Shown here: positions 23,083-31,503 of the stretch, piece by piece
Layout: every line of letters starts with the position of its first letter
Position numbering within the stretch: position 1 is the first letter of the stretch
Origin: Oscillatoria sp. CS-180
Lineage (GTDB): Bacteria > Cyanobacteriota > Cyanobacteriia > Phormidesmidales > Phormidesmidaceae
Length of the DNA stretch: 40,228 nucleotides
Assembly (NCBI RefSeq): GCF_028330965.1
Contig: NZ_JAQMUB010000074.1
Location: 1 to 40,228, forward strand
Direction of reading: 5' to 3'
Program-made: the position numbers and the translations under genes
Notes under the pieces: generated by a model
What the model saw: only the letters and a program-made list of their open reading frames with translations
Database searches by the model: none
Told to the model about the DNA's origin: nothing

Positions 23083-26000
23083 GGCTCCTCCTGACAGTAC
23101 CTTGAGCAACCTTGCACCCATCATTGGGTGAAACTGCATTGTCTCCCTTTGATTCTGCCTCATCAAATAGCCGTTCAGTCAGACGAGTCAATAAGGCTTG
23201 CTGTAACTGCGGGTCAGGACATTGCTGCAAAAGCTGCTCAATGAGGGGATCGACCTTGGCCTGGTGTTCATGATCCGCCCAGACCATTTTGTTGATTTCT
23301 GTGCCATCGGGGCGAGTCACGGTAACCCGTCGCGCTTCAAAGCCACCTTTGCTGGTCGCCTTCACCGAAGCCTGTAGCGCTTCTAAATTCTTAAACCGGC
23401 GCGACAGATCACTCAGGCTGAGCTCAAAGCGAGTGACATCCTCATCCGTCCAAGATTCAGCAGGCTTGTCCGCGATGACCATCACCACAGCCTCTAGCCA
23501 GGGGCGATCGCTTTTTCCTTCATCCGCTGCGGCTCTGGCGAAACGGTTCAGACTCGCCTCCACACAGTTACCCAACAGCCGACTGGCGCGAAACTGGAGG
23601 TCAGAGCGGAGCTTCGTGCGATCGCTATGCACGCCAAAGGCACTGTAGAGCAAATCCTGACACTCATTGAGCAGAGTGTCATAGGCGGCGTTGATTTCCC
23701 GTAGCGCCTCGACTAGCTGCTCTCGGAAGATGCGGGCTGTGCTGCCGTCATCGGCCTCTGAAATCACGATGGGTTGCAGTCCACAGGCTTCTGGCAGGGC
23801 CTTGAACAGCAGATCATCTGGCTCCTGGGTGTAAAGCAGGGTTTGTAAGACGGAACGGGCGCGATCGCTCATCCGACGCGTCTTGAGGGTGTAGTTTGGC
23901 AACTTCCGCACAAACTGAATTAGCGGCTTCACCACCGATAAGACCGTCAGGTTACGGGCTCCTGTTCGACCTCTGGGCTTCGTCACCCCGCCGCGCAAAA
24001 TGGCCTCCAATTCCCGGAAAACCTGTCCCCGCACGCCGGTCACGTCAATATGCTTCACCGAGAACCGAGACGGATCTTTCACCAACAGCTCGAAATGCTC
24101 TGGCCCCAAGACCGGAACAAAGGTGCCGTCCTTGTACACACTAACCTCGTCAGCATAGACCCACAAAACCGCTGCGAGCATCACCGGAATCGCCCCCTGC
24201 TTCATACCGTAGGGCGGTGCCTCCAGGTGTTGGTAAAGCCCGTCCAAAGATTGGGGCTTGCCGTTGGCTTGCAGGCAGAACTGGGCGATCGCCTCCCAAA
24301 TTTGGGTCAGGTCAGATCCCCCCTGCCCCCCCTTCAAAAGGGGATCGGCATTCTTGGTCTTTCCAATGGGCGGATAAAAGCCCCATCCCCCTTGCTCCTG
24401 ACGGTGAATCCCCGTTTGTTCCAGCAGAGAATAGTACATCGCCACTTCTGGGCCATAGCCCTGCAAGCCCAACCGTTCCTGGTCGGTTTGCTCCAACATG
24501 GCCTCAATCAACACTCGTCGCGCCTTGGCTCCCTGGGAGGTGAGATGGCGGCGATTGATCAACTCATTCCAGAGAATGGGCGTTTGGGGATAGGTGCGAT
24601 CACATACCGTAGACAGCAGCGCATTGAAGCTGGTCAGGCTGCTGATTTCCGTCGATTTGCCCTCGACCCAGCAGGCATTGTGGTGAGTGCCAAAGTTGAA
24701 TGCCTGCACGAGAGTCTCATCCAAGAGCTGCTTGAGCTGCACCCGTCGATGACGAACTTCCCGCGCGGCCACCTTATCCGTTTGCAAGGCACTTTCCTGC
24801 TGCTGAATCTGGCAGAGGGCGCGATACTCCTGCGATCGCACCCGCAACAAAGACAGATTGGCGGCGGCAATCACGACTAGCGGCTTGCCATCCGTGGTTT
24901 GGGCAGGAACCGTTGCGGGTGGTTGCTCATGCAGCCAGTAGGCGATTGCCCCATCGCAGTCCGGCTGGGTACAGGCTAAATTCTCTAAATCAGTGGTCGT
25001 GTCCAAATAATGCCGTTCAAAATAGCGCAGAGTACCCGTGCGATAGCTGTGGCGCTGAGCCACCAGCGGCTTGAGGGGATACGTGTCCCTCAGTAAGTCC
25101 GCCAGGGGTAGGGTGTCTTTGTCGATGTAGGTGCGGATGGTGCTCTCCACATCAAAATCTGACCCTTCCCAAAGCCGCAATTCGTCTAGGGACTGACGAT
25201 AGGTGACAATGCCCTGCTGATGGCACACTACATTTATCTGCTGCTCCCAAGCCGCTAGTACTTCATCATCATCGGGGAGATCCACCAGGGCGAATTTGAC
25301 CAGAGATCGCGTCGCTCGCAGCAACCCGGTGCTGGTAAGCAAGTTCAGCAAACCAATAGTTTTCAGCAGCGCCACGGTTTCTCCGCCCCGATGCTTGGCA
25401 TCTGCCACCAGAGTTTGAATCTCCAGCCACCGCTGCAAGCCCGGACGCGATCCCATCCCAGCGCCCAAAGACTCTACAAAGTAGTCATAGAGGTGGTGCA
25501 GTTTCAGCGTTGGCAGCGAATCGTCCCGTAGCTCGGCAGTTTCTAGAAACTGCTGAAAGGCGTAGGGTTCCGCACTGGTGAGGAACGTGAACAGGGAGCG
25601 ATCGTTCTGAGCGTAGCGGATGCAGAGTTCCGGGAGAACCAGGGAGGCGATCGGATGGAGCGGATATGTCGCTTCTAACAGCTTGGACGACACGTCGGCC
25701 AGATCTCCTGACTCCCGCAGAATCTCACACCACTGCTCGGTCCGCTTGTGAACCGGAAAAGTCAGCGTCTCGGCTTGGGTGCGGTTAATGGCTTGCCCCA
25801 TCAGTCGCAGCATTTGCTGAGAGGATTCGGTAAACGGAATGTCCTCAAACCGCCCCTGAATCTTGGCCCACTCATTTTTTTCTAGCGAGGCTAACCGTTG
25901 TCCGTAATCTTCAAAGGCTTGGTGTAACAGTCCGAAGATATAAAAGCGGGTGCCCTTTTTCCGCGAGAGTTCCGCTAACTGCTGGAGCAGATAGAGGTCA

Positions 26001-26644
26001 GCGGTGGCCTGGTTTTGGGTAGCATACTCCAGCGATTTGCCCAGCTCATCCACAATCAACACGATGTCGGTATCGACTGTCTCAGCGAGCTGCTGAATCG
26101 TCTGAAGCACATCACGATCGCTAAACTGCGGGGGGCCAAACTCAATTTCCGTTGCCCAATCCGTCAGTATTTTAGAAACTTCAGGCTCTTGTCCTCTTTT
26201 CCAGTACTGATCAGAAGCATTGTTCAAGGCCCGCACCAGAGTGGCCCTCAACGGTTCTCGTTGGGCAGTTGCCACCGCTCGAAATAGCCCCTGCTCCGGC
26301 AGTTTCTTTTGTAGTGCCTCAAACTCGGGGCTCTCCAAATGTAGGCTCTGCTGGGCAACGTCCAAGGCGATTTGCCGCGCTGGGCTATGGGCAGGACCCA
26401 GCAAACTGGTCAAAAAATGAGCAAACGCCGACTTCCCTGTGCCATAGACCCCAGTTAGCGTCCAAGCGGTCGTGCGCTTACGGCCAAACATGGAAGCCAC
26501 AATCCGCCTTAGGGCATCCACGGCTCGCTCCGTGAGGATGTAACCTTCCACCGCATCCGGTATGTCAAAATCACGCTCTATATTGACGGAGCGAGCATAT
26601 CGACGATTGACCGACAGGAGTTCAGATAAAGATTGAGTCGTCAC
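23072..26644 (-). CDS. large P-loop ATPase, BrxC-like (second copy)
   Basis: A 1190-residue protein from GTG 26644. Walker A GVYGTGKS is at 65-72 and Walker B IVLIVDELGKS at 194-204. The region after it (FYIFGLLHQAFEDYG, YPLHPIASLVLPELC, RYAQNDRSLFTFL) follows the BrxC/PglY family plan, as does the middle part containing PPYGMKQGAIPVMLAA (~860). Size is normal for BrxC. The GTG start shares one base with the DUF4007 stop (TAGTG), so the two are coupled. Around residue ~770 a short PLLKGGQGG stretch comes from an interspersed DNA repeat. A second BrxC-like ATPase in one locus is unusual; it may serve a separate sensing step. Confidence 0.78.
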   Translation of the reverse strand: MTTQSLSELLSVNRRYARSVNIERDFDIPDAVEGYILTERAVDALRRIVASMFGRKRTTAWTLTGVYGTGKSAFAHFLTSLLGPAHSPARQIALDVAQQSLHLESPEFEALQKKLPEQGLFRAVATAQREPLRATLVRALNNASDQYWKRGQEPEVSKILTDWATEIEFGPPQFSDRDVLQTIQQLAETVDTDIVLIVDELGKSLEYATQNQATADLYLLQQLAELSRKKGTRFYIFGLLHQAFEDYGQRLASLEKNEWAKIQGRFEDIPFTESSQQMLRLMGQAINRTQAETLTFPVHKRTEQWCEILRESGDLADVSSKLLEATYPLHPIASLVLPELCIRYAQNDRSLFTFLTSAEPYAFQQFLETAELRDDSLPTLKLHHLYDYFVESLGAGMGSRPGLQRWLEIQTLVADAKHRGGETVALLKTIGLLNLLTSTGLLRATRSLVKFALVDLPDDDEVLAAWEQQINVVCHQQGIVTYRQSLDELRLWEGSDFDVESTIRTYIDKDTLPLADLLRDTYPLKPLVAQRHSYRTGTLRYFERHYLDTTTDLENLACTQPDCDGAIAYWLHEQPPATVPAQTTDGKPLVVIAAANLSLLRVRSQEYRALCQIQQQESALQTDKVAAREVRHRRVQLKQLLDETLVQAFNFGTHHNACWVEGKSTEISSLTSFNALLSTVCDRTYPQTPILWNELINRRHLTSQGAKARRVLIEAMLEQTDQERLGLQGYGPEVAMYYSLLEQTGIHRQEQGGWGFYPPIGKTKNADPLLKGGQGGSDLTQIWEAIAQFCLQANGKPQSLDGLYQHLEAPPYGMKQGAIPVMLAAVLWVYADEVSVYKDGTFVPVLGPEHFELLVKDPSRFSVKHIDVTGVRGQVFRELEAILRGGVTKPRGRTGARNLTVLSVVKPLIQFVRKLPNYTLKTRRMSDRARSVLQTLLYTQEPDDLLFKALPEACGLQPIVISEADDGSTARIFREQLVEALREINAAYDTLLNECQDLLYSAFGVHSDRTKLRSDLQFRASRLLGNCVEASLNRFARAAADEGKSDRPWLEAVVMVIADKPAESWTDEDVTRFELSLSDLSRRFKNLEALQASVKATSKGGFEARRVTVTRPDGTEINKMVWADHEHQAKVDPLIEQLLQQCPDPQLQQALLTRLTERLFDEAESKGDNAVSPNDGCKVAQGTVRRSHDA
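24315..24346. repeat. interspersed cyanobacterial repeat inside the ATPase gene
   Basis: A C/G-run element (GATCCCCCCTGCCCCCCC followed by TTCAAAAGGGGATC) is read in frame as DPLLKGGQGGSD on the minus strand. The same PLLKGGQGG-type peptide is a known signature of short dispersed repeats in cyanobacteria. It adds ~11 residues in a loop just after the GGWGFYPPIGK segment. Confidence 0.6.
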
Positions 26645-27570
26645 TATACCGCAACCCTTTGAGCAGTAAAATATTCATCCAGAATGGCTTCGGCCATGGC
26701 ATTTGGCTTGCTATCGTATTGCAACTGTTGCAATCCAGCGCTGTCTGAAATGTAGAGGTTCTCGCGCTGACGGGCGACCTGCTCGATCGCTTCGGCGATC
26801 GCTGCCTCCGACAGCTTAAATGCCCGTCCGGGGCTTCCTGGCAAGTGCGCCAAGCGCGAAATCCCCATCGCTGAACTTTCATTCTCAGAGGCGTGAGCAA
26901 ACTCCAAGCAGGCTGCCACCACGATCTCGGCAGGGAGCGTTTCCTTAGAACCGACTTGAAACTCATAGCGCCGCCCATCCCCCACGCTGTAGAGCAACCG
27001 CAACTCTGCAAATGGACAGTCGATGGAATCTTCCGTTGGCCCCTTTTTGCTCTCTTGCTCCGCATACATCCGCAAAATACAGCTCACATCCTTTTTCAAG
27101 GACGAGTCTGCCGTCTTACCACTGAACCCTTCGGCATATTCCCGCAGATCCTCTAGCAAGTTTTCTGCGGTGAATTCCGTTACCAAAAATTGGTCAAAGG
27201 CAAAGGCCCAGGCAGTTGCGGCGCAGGGTTCCTTCAACAGGTTCCAGTGCAATAGCCAAAGACTGGCGGGGTTTTCCAAAAACGGATCCCAACCCTCGTC
27301 ATCGAGCAATTGTTGACCAAAGTTTGTAGGAAAGCTCTGGCGATCCATCTCTTCCAATACTTTGAAAGCTCCGCACCAATAGCGAATGGAGCGTACCATG
27401 TTCTTTCCCACCCCCAGCAGCACAGGCGCATCTTCCTGCAAGAAAATGTTGGGATCACTCACGGCTAAGTCATAGCCTTTCTTCAGCCAGCCAAACCGAG
27501 GATGGAAAGTTTCGTGGCGAGCAAAAATAGCAGTGGGTTTTGGAGGTGCTTTGACCGATGATTTCGCCAT
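26644..27570 (-). CDS. DUF4007 protein, first gene of the defence operon
   Basis: A 308-residue protein with the family signature: ARHETFHPRFGWLKKGYD (~17-34) and LLGVGKNMVRSIRYWCGAFK (~51-70). FLENPASLWLLHWNLL follows near 115, then a helical half with CPFAELRLLY and RFKLSEAAI-type segments. The family is a recurring partner of PAPS-reductase phosphorothioation proteins. It is the promoter-proximal gene of a run of about twelve minus-strand genes and its stop overlaps the start of the ATPase by one base. No enzymatic residues are visible. The presence of a second DUF4007-like gene at 19083 suggests specialised partners for two sub-complexes. Confidence 0.85.
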   Translation of the reverse strand: MAKSSVKAPPKPTAIFARHETFHPRFGWLKKGYDLAVSDPNIFLQEDAPVLLGVGKNMVRSIRYWCGAFKVLEEMDRQSFPTNFGQQLLDDEGWDPFLENPASLWLLHWNLLKEPCAATAWAFAFDQFLVTEFTAENLLEDLREYAEGFSGKTADSSLKKDVSCILRMYAEQESKKGPTEDSIDCPFAELRLLYSVGDGRRYEFQVGSKETLPAEIVVAACLEFAHASENESSAMGISRLAHLPGSPGRAFKLSEAAIAEAIEQVARQRENLYISDSAGLQQLQYDSKPNAMAEAILDEYFTAQRVAV

Positions 27571-27856
27571 CTAATAAACAGTTCAAAAGTATTACTTAAT
27601 TATGTCGATGCCCCGTCGAAATCTCCAGACTGAAAGTCAAAAACATTTCAGCGCAGATCTTCATCTGGGAGCGGTTTATGTAACAAACACTTACTCACCC
27701 TACTGATAGAGTCTTCGCTTGTATAGTTACACTAAATATTGATTTACGGTTGTGGTCGAACCCGGTTACGCTTTCCGGTTACGCTTTGGAAAAGGTTGAG
27801 ATCCGATAGCATGGGGCGCATTAGCCTAACAGGTGTAAAACTCTTAACCGCAGTCT
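27571..27856. promoter_or_regulatory. divergent promoter region of the defence operon and the methyltransferase gene
   Basis: 286 AT-rich bases between the minus-strand operon (DUF4007 first) and the plus-strand methyltransferase gene. Both promoters must lie here. I do not see a convincing -35/-10 pair to place. The clear structure is a 13-bp tandem repeat, CCGGTTACGCTTT, at 27762-27774 and 27775-27787, about 70 bases before the methyltransferase start, which looks like a double operator. Confidence 0.6.
27762..27787. repeat. 13-bp perfect tandem repeat, candidate operator
   Basis: CCGGTTACGCTTT occurs twice back to back with no mismatch in the divergent control region. It could be the site of a regulator acting on one or both transcripts. 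Confidence 0.65.
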
Positions 27857-29872
27857 ATGGCCAGGGTATCCACTCAAACGCAGTCCTATGTTGAGCTGTG
27901 CAAACGCAGTGCAGTCGGTAAGCTGCTGCCAGATGCCTTGTACGTTCACGTCTCTGCCCTCGGTACCCTGCATTCGGAATTACAAATTTTAGAACAGCAG
28001 GCAAGAACGGCAACGCCTCAAGCCCAAAATGCAACCCTTGTTAAGTTCAGTTTCAATAAGCCTCAAATCGTCTATCTGTTTTACCCAGATTTTGATGCTG
28101 ACGCCCATCCGGCCCTGCAGAGCAGTATTCAAGTCAATCTCAAGACACTAGAAGCTGGAGAGCGGGACTACAGTACAACCGATAATCCCCCGGTGCTACA
28201 TCGCAAAGAAACGTTTGTTACTCCTGACTATCCCTACTACGACACCTTTACTTGGCTGACAATGCAAGAGGAAGTCCTGGGGTTGCTAGAGGACTCACGG
28301 GGAATCGGGTTCTGCAATGCTTGGGAACAGCGGCTGCGCGATCGCACCCTCGTCATCCACGACCACTACCTGGCCTGCCCCATTCAAACCGGCACGAAGC
28401 CAACCCAAGCGAAACCCAAGATTCAGCGGCATAAAGCTGCGATCGCCCGCGTTACCGCCTCCAAACCCGTCCGCCTCGCCGTCGAAGCCGGACTCTTTCC
28501 CTCCAACACCACCTACTTCGACTACGGTTGTGGTCATGGTGCCGACATTGAGTACATCAAGCGACTGGGCCTCACCAGCGTGGGCTGGGATCCCTACTAT
28601 CGCCCTGATGAAGACCACCTGTCTGCCGATGTGGTGAATCTGAGCTATGTCATCAACGTCATCGAAGACACCGCCGAGCGACGCGAAGCCCTGCTCAATG
28701 CCTGGAACCTGGCTCAGAAGGTCCTGATTGTCGCTGCCCAAGTTTTGATCGACGATCGCACCCGTGGCGTCATTGCCTATGGCGACGGCATTATCACTAG
28801 CCGCAACACCTTCCAGAAATACTACGAGCAGGAAGAGCTGAAGTCCTACATCGACCAGGTGTTAGGCGTTGATTCCATTCCCGTTGCTCTCGGCATCTAC
28901 TTCGTTTTTCGTGATGAAGCCCAGGCCGAAGTCTTCCGCGCCTCCCGCTTCCGCTCCCGTACCACGGCTCCCCGCATTCGCCTCAAGGTCAACAAGTTCG
29001 AGGAATGCCGCGAGCTGCTGCAACCGCTGATGGATTTCTACACCGATCGCGGTCGCCTGCCTGCGGTGGAGGAACTCGACCAGGATGCTCTGAGGCCACT
29101 GCAGGCAGAGTTTGGCAGCATCAAGCGAGCGTTCAAAGTCATCCTGAAAGCCACCGATGCGGGAGAGTGGGATGCCATCTCCGACAAACGCCGCAACGAC
29201 CTGATGGTGTATCTTGCCCTCAGCCATTTCGGCAAACGCCCCAAGTTCAAAGATCTTTCCCCCACCATTCGCACCGACATCAAGGCTCTTTTCGGTAGCT
29301 ACCAGCAAGCCTGCACCGCCGCTGACCTGATGCTGATGAGCTTAGGGCGCACAGAGCTGCTCGAAGAACGGTGTCGTCAGAGTGCGATCGGTCAGCAACG
29401 CCCCAATTCCCTGTGGGTGCATGTCTCCGCGATCGATCAACTCGACCCGCTCCTGCGGCTGTACGAAGGCTGTGCCTCCCGCACCATTGGCCGACCGGAA
29501 GAAGCTACGGTGGTGAAGTTCCACGTCCAGAAGCCTCAGATCACCTATCTATTCTATCCCGGCTTTGACAAGGAACCGCACCCAGCATTGCACACCAGTA
29601 TGGCGATCTCCCTCCGTGATTTGCACGTCCGCTACCGCGACTACGAACAGGATAATCCACCGCTAGTACACCAGAAAGATCAGCTAGTGACAGAGGACTA
29701 TCCAGGCCATGCCAAATTCACCAAGCTAAGTCAGCAAGAGCGTAAATGGGGTTTGCTAAAAGACGTCAAAGCTATTTTTGATCGTCGGGGCTGGGAGCGA
29801 TGTTTAACTGAGCACGGAGCAGAGTTGCGAGGGCATCGGGTCGTGCGACGTAGGGATGCAGATAAGCCTTAG
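27857..29872 (+). CDS. DNA phosphorothioation-associated putative methyltransferase
   Basis: A 671-residue protein of the family named for its association with dnd genes. A class I SAM-binding motif FDYGCGHGAD lies at 221-230, followed by VGWDPYYRPD (acidic loop) and DVVNLSYVINVIED. The outer parts are a repeat: residues ~11-160 (KLLPDALYVHVSAL, VKFSFNKPQIVYLFYPDF, HPALQSSI, DNPPVLHRKETFVTPDYP) return at ~500-655 (RPNSLWVHVSAI, VKFHVQKPQITYLFYPGF, HPALHTSM, DNPPLVHQKDQLVTEDYP). Its substrate is not established. It is divergent from the operon and shares the control region 27571-27856. Many HIP1 sites fall inside it, unlike the AT-richer desulfurase and brxP genes. Confidence 0.87.
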   Translation: MARVSTQTQSYVELCKRSAVGKLLPDALYVHVSALGTLHSELQILEQQARTATPQAQNATLVKFSFNKPQIVYLFYPDFDADAHPALQSSIQVNLKTLEAGERDYSTTDNPPVLHRKETFVTPDYPYYDTFTWLTMQEEVLGLLEDSRGIGFCNAWEQRLRDRTLVIHDHYLACPIQTGTKPTQAKPKIQRHKAAIARVTASKPVRLAVEAGLFPSNTTYFDYGCGHGADIEYIKRLGLTSVGWDPYYRPDEDHLSADVVNLSYVINVIEDTAERREALLNAWNLAQKVLIVAAQVLIDDRTRGVIAYGDGIITSRNTFQKYYEQEELKSYIDQVLGVDSIPVALGIYFVFRDEAQAEVFRASRFRSRTTAPRIRLKVNKFEECRELLQPLMDFYTDRGRLPAVEELDQDALRPLQAEFGSIKRAFKVILKATDAGEWDAISDKRRNDLMVYLALSHFGKRPKFKDLSPTIRTDIKALFGSYQQACTAADLMLMSLGRTELLEERCRQSAIGQQRPNSLWVHVSAIDQLDPLLRLYEGCASRTIGRPEEATVVKFHVQKPQITYLFYPGFDKEPHPALHTSMAISLRDLHVRYRDYEQDNPPLVHQKDQLVTEDYPGHAKFTKLSQQERKWGLLKDVKAIFDRRGWERCLTEHGAELRGHRVVRRRDADKP

Positions 29873-29874
29873 AA

Positions 29875-29916
29875 CTAGGCAGTGCAATAGTGGGCTAGGG
29901 TAGCAATTGTGGTCAT
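29875..29916 (-). pseudogene. possible truncated start of a module gene
   Basis: A 13-residue frame (MTTIATLAHYCTA) with AGAGGA upstream, located where the right module would continue into a counterpart of the 70-residue gene 1398-1610 (MTTTILETP). Only the first residues and ribosome site resemble it. The remnant would mark the right end of the defence island. Weak evidence. Confidence 0.25.
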
Positions 29917-29944
29917 AGGTCAGGTCCTCTTTGCGTAAGTACTG

Positions 29945-30148
29945 CTACGAGACAGGTTCGAGGACTTTGATAGCGAGTTTGATATAGGCCGTTGTAATGT
30001 CAATAACATCAGCGGCGATCTCGTTGGTGCGATCGCTGGTGCCTTCGTCTATGCGCTCTAGGTCGCTCACCTCGATGGTTAGGCGGTTAACGCTATTTAG
30101 AAGGCGGCGTTGGGTTGAGTTTTCCGGGGGGAGAGCTGATGGGGTCAT
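29945..30148 (-). CDS. small helical protein of the duplicated module (right copy)
   Basis: A 67-residue paralogue of the gene at 1669-1869. It shares PPEN--QRR, DLER and R-NEIAADVIDI, IKLAIK-L, and the ribosome site CTAGGAGGATTTCCC is nearly the same as in the left copy. It lies 11 bases after the 64-residue gene, the same gap as in the left module. Function unknown; the conservation of sequence, order and spacing argues for a real gene. Confidence 0.7.
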   Translation of the reverse strand: MTPSALPPENSTQRRLLNSVNRLTIEVSDLERIDEGTSDRTNEIAADVIDITTAYIKLAIKVLEPVS

Positions 30149-30159
30149 GGGAAATCCTC

Positions 30160-30354
30160 CTAGTGTGGGTTGGTAGGGATAACTGAGGTGGTTGAATCGG
30201 GCAGTTGGCCTAGGTAAGCCGCGATCGCTTGAGTGCGACCATACTTGCGAGCCAGTGCATTGCCGACTGCGCCGATGCCGTAGCGATCGCATAGAGCCTG
30301 AAGTTCTTGGTCTAGTTCAGTGGCGAAGTTCTGTTTGGTAGTTGTCGCTGTCAT
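30160..30354 (-). CDS. small conserved protein of the duplicated module (right copy)
   Basis: A 64-residue paralogue of the gene at 1881-2090, with LCDRYGIGAVGNALARKYGR and LGQLPDST kept. The N-termini differ (MTATTTKQNF here). The conserved core may be a small DNA- or protein-binding helix pair. It follows the broken HTH gene and precedes the 67-residue gene, as in the left copy. Confidence 0.7.
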   Translation of the reverse strand: MTATTTKQNFATELDQELQALCDRYGIGAVGNALARKYGRTQAIAAYLGQLPDSTTSVIPTNPH

Positions 30355-31051
30355 TTCGGTCTCCGTTCTGGTGAAAAGACAGAATTGCGAAAAGAATTGC
30401 CGAGGTGGCGATCGCGAGTAAAAGAACAGCCAATTTGCTTTGCCTCGAAGGTGCTGAATCCCTTAAGTCACCTCCTTCTTGTTGTGGGCTGCCTGTTCCT
30501 TTGGGTCGGCAGCGACCACCCCCATTTCCGCTAGGGCATTAGACTTGAAAGCTTCAACCGTGTGGTCAATCTCGGTGAAGGCTTTTTGAACTCGTGCTCT
30601 GGCATATCTAGAGAACAGGTCATCCAGGTTTTCAACCTGAGTGGCAATGTCCTCTTGCATGAGGGCTAATTCTCCATCAGCCGCCGCCTGATCAAACTCT
30701 GAAAATGTGGCTGCGATCGCAGTTGGGCGACGTCTGACCAGTGCCCCTCCTCGTTGAACGCCCGTATAGTCAGAGTTTCTGCTCGTTGCCTGGGCAGGCT
30801 GGCTAGGGGCAGTCAAGGGGTATTCCAGGCTCGGATTGGACTGAAACACCGCTTTGATATAGCCAATGCGATCGCCTTTTTGGATGAAATGCGCTGCCTT
30901 CTTTAATTGTTCAAAGCCTTGCTGAGTAAGACTTCCATTAGGTTCTATTACAAGTGAAGGCTGTTTTCTGAAAGCCTCTAACACGGAAAAGAACTCGAAC
31001 GGCTTGGTAGCCCCGTGATTTCAATCCGGGGTGGAAAAGCCAACGGCGAAT

Positions 31052-31474
31052 TTATTCGCCATGATGAGGGTCATTGATATAAGCCTCAATCCTGGCGGTT
31101 GTTACCGCTCCGGTCGTGTCGTAGAAGTAACTTCTAGGCCAAAGGCTGGGCAGCTTGCAGAGGTGTGGAAACTCCTGCCTGAGTAATCGAGACGAACGGC
31201 CCTTAAAGGCTTTGGCGATTTCGTGAATCGCCGTGTTGCTAGCGTGTTCAACCAATACATGAACATGGTCGGGAGCGACTTCTAGGGCTCTAATCAGCCA
31301 CCCTTTTTCAGTCGCGACTTGATTCAGAATCGTCGCCAGCCTGGTCTTAACAGCGCCTTTCAAAACAGGCTTTCGCCGCTTCGGGATCCAAACTAAGTGG
31401 ACGTTAGCCAAACCAACCGCCCTTGCCGTTCTGCGATACTTTTCGGATAGCTTTCTCATGTAGACATTTAGCAT
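31052..31474 (-). CDS. tnpA: TnpA Y1 transposase, IS200/IS605 family
   Basis: A 140-residue single-strand transposase of normal length. The HUH motif is DHVHVLVEH (His70, His72) and the catalytic tyrosine is Tyr132 in IEAYINDPH. It would cut and rejoin one DNA strand at the hairpin ends of the element. It appears intact, so the element may still be mobilised by it. Encoded on the opposite strand to tnpB, with 29 bases between the two starts. Confidence 0.9.
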   Translation of the reverse strand: MLNVYMRKLSEKYRRTARAVGLANVHLVWIPKRRKPVLKGAVKTRLATILNQVATEKGWLIRALEVAPDHVHVLVEHASNTAIHEIAKAFKGRSSRLLRQEFPHLCKLPSLWPRSYFYDTTGAVTTARIEAYINDPHHGE

Positions 31475-31503
31475 ATTATCGACAACAATAGTATACTTGT
31501 CCT

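Noticed and set aside
24050-24880. 276-codon plus-strand frame antisense to the 1190-residue ATPase
   Set aside because: It is the mirror of a well-supported GC-rich gene; the product is Pro/Arg/Gln rich and resembles no family.
28295-29308. Two 148-codon minus-strand frames under the methyltransferase gene
   Set aside because: Shadow frames of a HIP1-rich coding region, without ribosome sites or recognisable motifs.
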